NCBI GenBank assembly: GCA_027625915.1 | Contig: JANTQA010000048.1 | Location: 5,729,001-5,793,000 of the forward strand | Length of the DNA stretch: 64,000 nucleotides | Reading direction: 5' to 3' | Source: Anaeramoeba flamelloides | Taxonomy: Eukaryota > Metamonada > Anaeramoebidae | In this document: in pieces, positions 53,944 through 64,000 of the stretch | How positions within the stretch are numbered: position 1 is the first letter of the stretch | Layout: each line of letters starts with the position of its first letter | Notes under the pieces: model-generated | Seen by the model: only the letters and a program-made list of their open reading frames with translations | What the model was told of the DNA's origin: nothing | The model's database searches: none | Position numbers and translations under genes: made by a program

Positions 53944-55182
53944 TATATATATATATATATTATTTTTGATGAATACTTTAGGTGTTCATTTGTTCTTTTT
54001 TTTCTTTTTTCTTTTAATAAGAAAAAAGAAGAAAATATAAAATGAAAACCAAAAAATAGAAAATAATTATAATCAAGTTAAAAATAAAAAAATATATAAG
54101 TTTAAGTAGTTGAAAATAGAAAAATTGATTTTGGATATTTGGTTATCTCATCAAAAGTTATATATTGACTCCAACTTATAAAATAAAAACTCTCAAAAAA
54201 TAAATTCCAAATAAAAATACCATTGTTAAAATATTGTAATACATATTAGAGATTTAACAGAAAGATTTAAAAAACTTTTTTTTCTTCCCAAATACATTTT
54301 TTAAAATTTACCATTTTGTGTATCAATTAATTTAAGCAGATATTCTTATACCACAAATTAGATAAAAAATCAAATTTATTTATTTTAATATAAAATTATT
54401 CCGAATAAGCTAATTCCCAAATTAGAAATGAGAATAATTTCATTTAGATTTATAAAAAATTCTAAAAGAATTATTAACAAATAAATCTACAGATAAAAGT
54501 TCTTTGAACTATTTTAAATTTTTTTTTATTTTTTAACTTTTATCTTTTTCTTTAAATGTTTTTTTGAAATTATAAGGGATTCAATTTAAATATAAATATT
54601 TTCTATTTTGAAAGAATATTTTAATAATTGATTTTTAAAAAAGAGTTTCTGAACAGCCACTTTTTTTAAAAAAACAATAATAGTCTCAAAAAATATAATT
54701 TAGAGAAGAATTATTATTGTCAAAAATTGCTATTAATCAACATTTCTGACCATTTTTGGCAAAAACCATAAAAAAAAATAACTATTTATTTTTTTTCAAT
54801 TTTTTGTTTTTTCAAGTAACTTTTTTATAAAAAATTTTAAGAAAACGTTAGTAATGTAATTTTAAGAGTTTTAACCGATTTTTCCAAAAAAAATAATTTT
54901 TGAATGATAAATTTTATAAGCGCTTTGGCTTAAGAAGTTTAAGTAATAATAAATTAAAAATTTATCATTTATAAAAAAAAAATAATTATTATTATAATAA
55001 TAATAATAATAATAATAGTTTAAAATTATTAACAAAACGATAAATGAAGAAATAAAACACTTTAAAAAAAAATCTTTCAAGTAATATCAAATAATAAAAT
55101 TTAAATATTAATCATAATATTAAAATAAAAAAAAAAACAAAACAACAATAAAATATAATATAATAAAAACAATAAAAGTTCG
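53944..55182. other. Gene-free AT-rich DNA, 3' side of DOCK
   Basis: AT-rich with a TA tract at its left edge and a TAA-type simple repeat near 54990-55018; no gene recognised. Confidence 0.45.
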
Positions 55183-57720
55183 TTAATCATTTTTGGAATC
55201 TTGATCCTTTTTTAAATCATGGGTCACCATTTGTGAAAGATTTGCTGACTCTTGAATTTCTTGAATTTCATTTTCACCAATTAAAAATGCATTAACAAGT
55301 TCTTTCATTTTTTCAAAAGACAATTTTAAAGCGTTCTGGAAATCTGCTTGTGAGGTATCTAAATTATAGGAGTTTAGTTCGATCCCCTTTTGTAGGCATA
55401 TCATAAATTGTCTGAAAATATTTTTAAGAGTTTCGATTTCGTTTCGGGGGTAATCCTTTTGGTTGCCCAAAAACACCTTAGCGATTTCCAAAGGGCCAAC
55501 ATTAACTTGACTTAAGAGGGATCCCTGTAGCAGCGATTGCAAATTATTGGATGATCGTTGTTTTTTGTTGAATTCGTTATTGAAATGATCTATTCTGGTT
55601 TGTAGAGATTCGATTGACACTTGTATCGGCGATAACTCGATTTGCACTCTTTTAATGACCCTCACACGTGGTGTCAAGAATGGCACTGGGTGTTCTGTCG
55701 TTAAAATTGTTTTTATTTTGCATTGGTCGTCTACACCCGCATCTTCCTGTTTACCTGATAAAGTGTAAGCGGTTTCAAAAAAGAAGTTGTGAATTTTATT
55801 CGCCCTGTCGTAATCCGAAAAGATATTTTGCAATTGTTCCTTGTTGAAAGAGGGATTAACACTGGTAATTTGGATGTAATTTTTGTTTTGATCCAATTTC
55901 AGTGGATCGACTTTTTTCGTTTCTTCAATGATTACTATATTTTCTTTGCCATATTGCTTGCCGAATTTGTTTTTGAATTGATCGGAGAGCTCATAAATCA
56001 TCAATTGCGGAGGCTTTCGGTAAATGAATTCCATTTTATCCAAGGAGCCAAATTTTAAGCCATAGAATCCGACTCGATAGAATTTGGAAAACATTCGAGA
56101 ACTACCAAAATTTTCCTCTTGAATAAAGGTATCATACATTTCTTTCATATCCAAATATGCCTTTGAAATTCTATTAAAGTTTCTTTGGTGCTCCCAAATG
56201 TTTAATAAAAATTTGTATATTTCTGTAGCTAATTCATAGCTTTTGCATTTTTTACAATAGTGTATTGAAAAAAACAATTTTACTACAAGAACCTTTTCAC
56301 TGAAGTTTTCTAATTCAATATCATTCAAATTATCGATATTTTGAAAACAATTAATCTCATTTTTGGCAGATTCGATTAAATGGATAAAGTCATGTGCACC
56401 CTGGGGAATCCAGGTATTTTTGGGGTTTGTGTAATGTAAATATTCTGATATTAACATGGCCTGGTATAAAGTGGTAATTGCAGCCTCGGGGAAGTATTCA
56501 TATTTCACATAATGCTCCACGAGGGAATCCAGCCAGGTCATTCTTAAGTCTGGTGTATGCCTATAGCCATCCGCTAATCTTATCATTAAATCTGATTTCA
56601 TATCAGGATCCCACTCAAAGCCATAGATCTTACTTGAATCATTCAAGATGCCAGAAAGCACTTCAATGATTTTATTTACTCCTTGATTAAATTTATTATT
56701 GGAATTTTTATTCTTATTTTTGCCTTTGCCTTTACCTTTACCTTTACCTTTACCTTTACCTTTTTCCTGATAAAGATCTGACAACTCTCTAAAAACTAAA
56801 AATGTCTTTTCTAAGAATTCTCTTTTTTCCTCAGGATCGCTATCTTGCTTTTTCGATACTTGCTTATGTAATGCCAAAATTAATCCTCTAGTAATTTTAT
56901 AAAATTTGCCAGATAAGTCATAACTTAATTGGGTTAATAAAAACAAAAAGCTATTTGCAAATGATCTTATAGTTTCGTCATGATAAATACTTTTTACAAA
57001 CATTTCATTACAAAACCAATTCAAGATTGGATTTTTTTCTAAGAATATTTTTTTTTTATATTCAAAAATTAAGATTTTGGATATTTTGAATAATATTTTT
57101 AAAAATTTACACGATTGATTAGAATTATATAATTGAATAATTAGTTCAAAGCAAATTCTTAAATTGGATTGTTCATTTTTTAAATCATCCTTTTGATATT
57201 CATTTTTAAAAGATAGCATTATTTGTGAGATGATATCTAAAATGATTATTGAAGTTTCATTGGATAAAGATTTTTGTAAATCAAAATTTTCAAAATCAAA
57301 TGGTTGTTTGGTAATTGTTCCTTGTAGGGTCCCTCGGAGAGTTCCAGTATTATTGTTTTGTTTTTTGGAATATCTTACTGTTGACCATTTTCTTGCACCG
57401 CTCTCATTTTCTCTGTTTGTATTATTCATGGGGGATGTGCTCACTTTGGGTGATGTTTGTTTAGGTACATGTACCTGTTTTTTTTCTTCTTGGTTATTAT
57501 TAGTATTATTATTATTAGGTTGAGGTTCTGTTGAAGTTGAAGTTGAGTCAGTAAACCTATTTTCTAACATTTTTCGATTAAATTCTCCTTTATAATTTAA
57601 AGTTCTAATTCTATGTTTTCTAAATTCTCTAATTCCATCATTTTTATTGTTATTATTATTATTATCTTTATTTTCATTTACATTGTTATTATCATTATTA
57701 TTGTTATTATTATTATTATC

Positions 57721-57756
<36 letters not shown>

Positions 57757-60700
57757 TGACTTAATACCATTAGAATCATTCTCAAAATTACCCTTTTTAA
57801 ATTGCTCAGCTCTTTGGTGGTAGCTGAATCTTTGAGTGCGATTGTTGCCTCCCATTGTAGCATATTTATTTTCGAAAATTGATTTCAAATCACTCGTTTT
57901 AATATTATTTTTTGCCTCCTTAGCAATTTCTTTTAATTTTTCGATACCTTGGTATTCAAAGGATTTAATACAAATTTTTAATAGATCAAAAAATCCAATT
58001 TTGATATTGGAAGATTGTCTAATCCACCATTCTTTAAAATATATTTTTTCAATATTTCTTAAAATGAATAAAGCATTAATTAAAATGTTTCTTTGTAAAA
58101 CTAATTTAAATTTTTTAATTTTCTCTCGATGGTTAATCAAAATGGATATTAAATTTAAATAAATGGCAGCCACTCTGCCTTTACAGCCCACATTCCCTAA
58201 TTTGTCAGAGAGATCATATTTGGTAAACTTCTGTCTTAACATTGAAACAGCCGCATTCACAGATCTTTTAATATTTTCAGGATTATTTTCAAGGAAGGTT
58301 TGGTTTAAATTACCCAAAATTAGCCACGAGAAAAAATGCTTTGATCTAATTTCTTGAAATAAATCTTGGAATCCATTGCCATAATGATGCAAAGTGGGTA
58401 AATTCAATTGCAATTCATGTTCGTGGTCTGTGTATACCTTTAAAAACCCAAATTTACATTCGTATAATAGCAAGATACTTTTATTTTCACCAAATTCCAA
58501 GTCTCTTAAATAGTCATGGCTAATCTCAAAAATGATCCCACGGTCAGATATGCTTAACAAATCTTTTAAAAAATAGGCGATCTGGCGATTCATTTCCTTA
58601 GCTAATAACTGTCCTTTGACAATGTAAAATTCAACTTGCTTGGTTAATTGATTAATTAATTCTTGGATGTTTAAATAAGTTTCAATGGGGAACCAATAGC
58701 TTCGGGACTTTTTCGTTGATAATAATTTACGTTTGTTTAAATCTAAAATCATTGATTTAATAATAATGCCAAACAAAAACCATGTGCAGTTAATTAATTC
58801 AATCTGATGGTGATCAATTTTATTTTGTTTCTGTTCCTGATGTATTTCTTTTAATATTTTGATCCAGATCGGAATAATTTGATCATAAAATTTAACTTGG
58901 CTATTTGTTTGTTTTTGCTTTTCCTTTTCCTTTTCCTTTTCCTTTTCCTTTTCCTTTTCCTTTTCCTTTTCCTTTTCCTTTTCCTTTTTCTTTTCCTTTT
59001 CCTTTTCCTTTTCCTTTTTCTTCTTTTCCTTCATCTTCTCCTTTCTCTTGCTATCCGATTGGTCCAAATTAAACACGTGTTCTAAATATGGCCTTAATAT
59101 ATAATCTTTAAATCCCTTTTCACTATTTTGAATTTCATTAATTAAATAAACTAGAATTAAAAAGCTTTTTTCTTGTACTTCTCCTTCTCGAATTGAAATG
59201 ATGTTGAATAAAAATTGGAATATAATATGCATATATTTCACTTTCAAATTAATTGAGACTTCTTTTAATTTTTCTAATGTGTTTAAATAGTTGCTATCGT
59301 TCCCAGAATTGGGATCTTTAGCAAAGGAATAATTTTTTAAAAAATGTAATAATTTCTCGTTCTGTGGAAACACTGTTGAATTCACGTTCATTCTCATTTT
59401 GAAGACATTTTTTTTCGATTTTTCCGTTTCGCTTGTTTGGTGATGGATTAAATAATGCTCCTTTGGCAATTCATTATAAATATTTAATGTGAATTTGCCT
59501 CCTAATAATAACCCCCCATAAAAAATTGGCAAGATGGAATATCCGATAAACTCTTCTGTGGGCTTCTTTTTGGATTTATTGAGTTGATAAAAGCTAAACA
59601 AAAAGTGGTTAGATGGCTTTAAGATCCCTGGTAATTCCACTTTGATTTCATCATATAATCTTGGAGACCTTTTGCGGTATTGGATTTTTGTATAAACCTC
59701 TCGGACCTTTTTCTCACAATTCAATTGCCCATAGAAGACATCCAGCCCTTCGCTATTGATATCACTATCAGTTTCAAAATATTTGATTTTGCAGACAATT
59801 GTTTTATGGCTTCCTGAAATGATTTGCTTGGGGTATAGGTATAACAAATTTTTATAATTTAATGTTGGGTAAATCCTTTCTTTAATTGGGAATTCGTCAA
59901 TTTCCTGTGCAATAATATTTCGTTTAACTTTTGTTTCTTCTTTTTTTTTATTTTTTTCTTTCTCTTTCTCTTTCTCTTTCTCTTTCTCTTTCTCCTTCTC
60001 GTCCTTTTCCTTTTCATCAGTGTTTTTTTTTTGATTATTAGTGTTATTATTTTTAGTAATTGAATACGAAATCGTTCGTAATTGTGGATCAATGATTTGG
60101 CCCAAACTCTCATCCCATTTGCCAATCTCGTCCAAATTGAATTTAAATCTACAGGGAATTTGCTTCTGTCTCCTTAAGGTGGCGGCTTTGCTTGGCTTTA
60201 AAAATTGGATTAATGCTTCTTCGTTTGTTAAATCCTTTGTTCTATAAAAGGTGCTAATTTGAGATTCGTTTCTTAAATTGAAAAAAATGTTCCCCTCATT
60301 ATCAAAAATTGGTAAGGCCGTCCAAGCAAATGGTTGCCTAAACTTGCCAAATTTTTGAATAGATTCGTTAATATTCTTTTCAATTTTCTGAAGCGCACTT
60401 TTCGATTTGTTCTTTGATCGGAATTTAATATATGGATCAACAACAGAATCATACTCGGCTTGCAAGACCTTTTCTAATCGGATAACTAAAAAAATGTCTT
60501 TGTCCCATCTGGAGACAGAGAAAATTGCCTTTTTTAAACTCGTCTCCAAATCGATATTGCCTTTGGAGTAAGACTCCAATTTTTTATTGTTTTGTTGGTC
60601 ATTTAGCTCAAAATAAAAGGTCTCAGAGATTTTTTTACTCTTGCCGATGTGGTATAATGCCGCGCTACAGAAAAAGGGCTCCATGGTTTTCAATTCAAAC

Positions 60701-61751
60701 TTTAAAGACAGTGGCTCAAATAAGATCTTTTTGCTTTTTGGTATTCCAAAGGGCAACGTTGGAACACGGTTGTCAGTCGAAAAGGGTTCGTTTGAATCAT
60801 TGAAAATCGTGAACATAGATGGCCTGTCACGCTCCAATAACTTGACGCAATCTGATTTGACTTTTTTTGATCTTGGCCTCACCAAAAGTGCCTTTTGTAA
60901 TTTCGGTTTAACATTCAATTTTAAATCGGGATTAAGGCTATCTAAAATGCTCGGCCTTTTCTCAACCTTTTCTGCAGGCCTGTAGTCGATTTCAAACTTC
61001 AAATTTACTCGGTTTGTCTCAGCGGTTTTGTCTGTTTCTGATTGAATCCTACTTGCTAACGTAGAGTATTTTCGATGTTTCCACTCGACACTACACCAAT
61101 CGGATAATAACAATTTCAAAAATTCTTTGATATAGGGCTCAGATTCCTCTGAGAAAAATTCTTTCTTTTGTTTTTTGTTTTTTGTGTTTTGGAATTTGTA
61201 TTTGGTGTTTTGTGTTTGGTGTTTGATGTTTAAAGATTTTTGTTTTTTTTAATTTTTTGTTTGTTGTTTGTTGTTTTTTTTTGTTAACACAAAGAAGAAA
61301 ATTTTTTTAAAAAAAAAGTAAAGAACAAGAAAGAAGAGTTTTTTTTATTAGTGGTTTCTAAGTTGTTTTTTTTAAAAAAAGAGATTGCAATATAAATGAG
61401 GAAAACAATTAAACTCGATTTTTTTTTGCAAAGTTTCTTCTTTTTTTTTTTTTTTTTTTTTTTTGAATTCGGGGTATTTTATGATAAGAAATTTCAAACA
61501 GGTATATTAAAATCAACTTGGAATTGCTTAGGAGTTGTTTTAACAATCAAGTCATTATCTGGTGTTGTAATAAGATCTTTGTGTGGATTTTTTTTCACGT
61601 CTATTGAATACAATTGTGACTCATAGTCACAAATCAATCTTGAGAGCGGCTTAATTTTTGGAGCATTTGTTGTTAACTCGATTTCTTTTTCCTCGGATCC
61701 CTGAGAGTTTTTTTTTTTTATTAAGTGTTCTTGAGATCCAACTTCTGTCAT
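55183..61751 (-). CDS. DOCK-family guanine-nucleotide exchange factor
   Basis: Two predicted exons, 61751-61500 and 61164-55183 (2077 codons), joined in frame across a 335 bp intron (donor GTTTGA, acceptor ACAAAAG). The N-terminal DYES...DLITTPDND resembles DOCK6-8, and EPYIKEFLKLLLSDW continues it. The DHR-1 (C2-like, lipid-binding) domain lies at about 510-690: NLLYLYPKQI, RKRSPRLYDEIKVELPG, HFLFSFYQLNK. The catalytic DHR-2 domain lies at about 1620-2040: FYRVGFYGLKFG, EFIYRKPPQLM, NYIQITSVNP, TPRVRVIKRVQIELSPIQVSIE, GPLEIAKVFL. Such proteins load GTP on Rac or Cdc42 and drive actin remodelling at membranes. The layout fits the DOCK-C/D (zizimin-like) group. No PH domain was recognised, which favours DOCK-C. 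Low-complexity tracts: EK near 472-490 and 795-834, Asn/Asp near 1210-1240, GK near 1551-1567. Confidence 0.9.
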
Positions 61752-62590
61752 TTTGTTCGAACCCAAGTTCTAATTACAAAAAAAAAGAAAAAAAACAAAA
61801 AATAAATGGTTATTTTTTCAGTTAACTTATTCTAATAGATTCAATATTGTTCAAAATATTAGTTGTGTATTTTTTTTTTTGTTGTCTCGAGTTCGTATTT
61901 TCTTTTTAACATTTAAAATTTTTACAAATTCTCAATAATTCAGTTTTTCAACTTTTCTATTTTTTGTAAAGTTTCAAATAGTTTTTTTTTCATTTTACTT
62001 TTCCTTTGGTTTCTTGAATAATACCCTTAACTGAAAAAAAATTTTATCTATTCTTTTTATTGATTTAATTTTTTGATCCTTAATAAAATTATACTTATTA
62101 ACTTATTTAGAGAAAATACATTAATTTAACTTGGAGAAAATACAACCTAAAAAACAAAAATAAAGTCCTAAATAAGAAAATAATTTGACAAATCAAAACA
62201 TATATTAGCAAAATAATTTTTGGATTGGTAAAACAATTAAATTTTTCAAGAAAAAGTTTGAACTGAAAAATTCTTTTTCTAACTGGAATATCTCAAAGTT
62301 AGGATATAAATTTGCACTTGAATAAAAAACAGGTACATAATTTTAGTCAACCTTGTCCTGGATAAAAACTATTCTTGGAAAAAATAGTGATTAAAATTGC
62401 AATTATATTCTAAAGCCAAATTTTTGTTATCTTACAATAAACGAAGATTTCTTACTTTGATTGTTTATTTATATTCAAACTTTTAAATAAGATAGACGAA
62501 AATTTATTATGGGTTAATTAATTGAAAAGATATCATCTCAGACATAGAATTATAATAAATATGTAAAACTTGATTTTATTTTATTTTTTT
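61752..62590. other. Upstream region of DOCK
   Basis: AT-rich flank; no second gene or defined promoter recognised. Confidence 0.4.
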
Positions 62591-62596
62591 TTTATA

Positions 62597-62830
62597 TGAA
62601 GTGAAGAAATTAAATTTCTTCAAGAGTAGTTAGTTATTCTTGAATTTTAGAAATTAAAAGAAAATTTATTCAAAATTTCCAGGTATTTCTAAAATTAAAA
62701 TAAAACTTGTGAAAAAGGCAATAAATTTCTTTTTAATTTGTAAGAATAGAATAAAATCTTAGAATTCCATTCAAATATTTCATAATTAAAAAAAAATCTA
62801 GATAATCTATGGTACTTGACATCACCCAGC
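62597..62830. repeat. Palindrome array E, copy 10 (decayed)
   Basis: Starts with an 8 bp perfect stem GAAGAAAT/ATTTCTTC (62603-62621, loop TAA), then palindromes around AAGAAAATTTATTC and GAATAGAATAAAATC, and ends GGTACTTGACATCACCC, a trace of the decamers. An A/T-rich tail to its left suggests a truncated LINE 3' end on the minus strand. Confidence 0.55.
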
Positions 62831-63112
62831 GAAATGATCATTTTTTTATACTATATGAACAAACAATTTATAAATATTTTTGTCTTTTGTACCGAAAGCA
62901 ATTTTTTTGTCCAAAATTGATTTATATTCTTTCTAATGTTTTACAAAATACCAATAATCATTGTGAAAAAAAATATTTCATTAAATAAAATTGTACCTGT
63001 AAAAATTTGTTTGGGTTTATTAAACAAACTCCATTTCAAAATCATTGACCCTTAAAAATCAAATTCTGTCTCAAAAAAAATCTAATAATTGATAAATAAA
63101 TCGAAATTATAC

Positions 63113-63710
63113 TAAACACCATTTCAAAAATTGTGACTGACCTGAAATAATAAATTGAATAAAAAAATATTATATATCCTATATTATTTAAGAACAATTA
63201 ATAATTAAATCTGATTTTTAATTCACTTTTAAATCATTCTAAATCTATAAAAACCTGATTTTTTAAAAATTAAAAAAAAAAAACCAAAAACTAAAAAAAA
63301 GTGAGTCACAAATTTTGAAATGAACATTACCGATTTTTTGTTACTGGACTTTCACTGAAAAAAAGTTAACAAAAAATTTTTTTATGAATAATTTAATTCA
63401 TATTAAAGGATATTACATCGTCTCAATTTTCATAATGCTTATTTGTCTTTTTCGAAGATCTTTTTTTTTTCCACATGATCTTTTACATAAAAAAAAAAGT
63501 AAAAAGAAAGAAAAAGAAAAAGAAAAAGAAAAAGAAAAACAAAACAAAAACTAAAATTTGAAAAAGAAATTCGAATATTTGTAAAATTATAAAAAATGAT
63601 TCTGATCCAAAAATTTGAAAATAATTTTTTGATAAGAATACCGGAATAAAATCTAATAACAACTTCCATTAACATTATAAAGTGAGTTAAACTTTTTGAA
63701 ATCTAGTTTA
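63113..63710 (+). mobile_element. Non-autonomous element B, copy 3
   Basis: 598 bp with TA borders; left end TAAACACCATTTCAAAAATT followed by GTGACTGACC, right end reading inverted TAAACTAGATTTCAAAAAGT. Close to the copy at 19803-20348 over its whole length, with an expanded AAAAAG run near 63490-63540. Confidence 0.75.
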
Positions 63711-64000
63711 TGTTGTATATTTGAACGTTTTGAATCAAATATTTTCTTTTTTACAATTAAAAAATGGTTTATAAATCCAAAAATTAAAATAGAAAGAGGA
63801 TTTTCTTGATAATCCCATATTCCACCCGTTTTAAAATATTTTTTTATCCAAATTTTGTTTTCATTTTTTTGATATATTTTTTGAGTTGATAATCAAATTA
63901 TATATATGACTAATTGTTTCAAAAGGATTTTTTAATATCGATTGTGATAATAGAAATTTCTTATATACACATATCACATGTAGTACATTTTTTCGTTTTA

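Overview
The window looks like nuclear DNA of a very AT-rich, intron-bearing protist. The host genes carry long Asn-, Lys- and Glu-rich tracts, and the gaps are packed with Tc1/mariner-type elements, MITEs and decayed LINEs. Gene content and the Lys/Glu style of low complexity recall Anaeramoeba-like metamonads or other amoeboid protists. That placement is an inference from protein style, not from a marker gene.

Layout. At 1-4659 there are decayed repeats, one hairpin MITE and a LINE tail. At 4660-6822 (-) lies an intronless gene with two tandem TauD/clavaminate-synthase-like domains. At 7724-9080 an element has TTAA-bounded inverted ends. A tRNA-Glu(TTC) sits at 9561-9631. A four-exon FHA-plus-kinase gene of the CHK2/Rad53 type runs 11475-17021 (+), with a 3.2 kb intron. 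At 17022-23081 there are a broken Tc1/mariner element with a nested insertion, a MITE and a LINE. An eight-exon YAK1/DYRK kinase runs 31604-23082 (-); its 4.5 kb intron holds a LINE and a near-perfect 100 bp inverted repeat. At 31605-36537 there is a long LINE relic with a MITE in it. PI4-kinase III alpha follows at 36538-44150 (+, three exons), then a repeat-filled gap, the NatB auxiliary subunit NAA25 at 48475-51432 (+), two copies of another short element, and a DOCK guanine-nucleotide exchange factor at 61751-55183 (-, two exons). The right edge is repeats.

The host genes do not form one pathway: DNA-damage signalling (CHK2), growth and stress kinase signalling (YAK1), plasma-membrane phosphoinositide supply (PI4KA), Rho GTPase activation (DOCK) and co-translational N-terminal acetylation (NAA25). 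Exon models were built by hand from reading frame, GT/AG sites and remembered family motifs, so exact splice sites are predictions.

The most unusual signal is a modular palindrome array, here called E. It is built from short inverted repeats joined by CGTTAGG-type linkers and roughly 10 bp AGTGCC repeats. It recurs about ten times, lies between the reverse-transcriptase part and the zinc-finger tail of several LINE copies, and at several 3' ends finishes with hairpins that keep their pairing while changing sequence.
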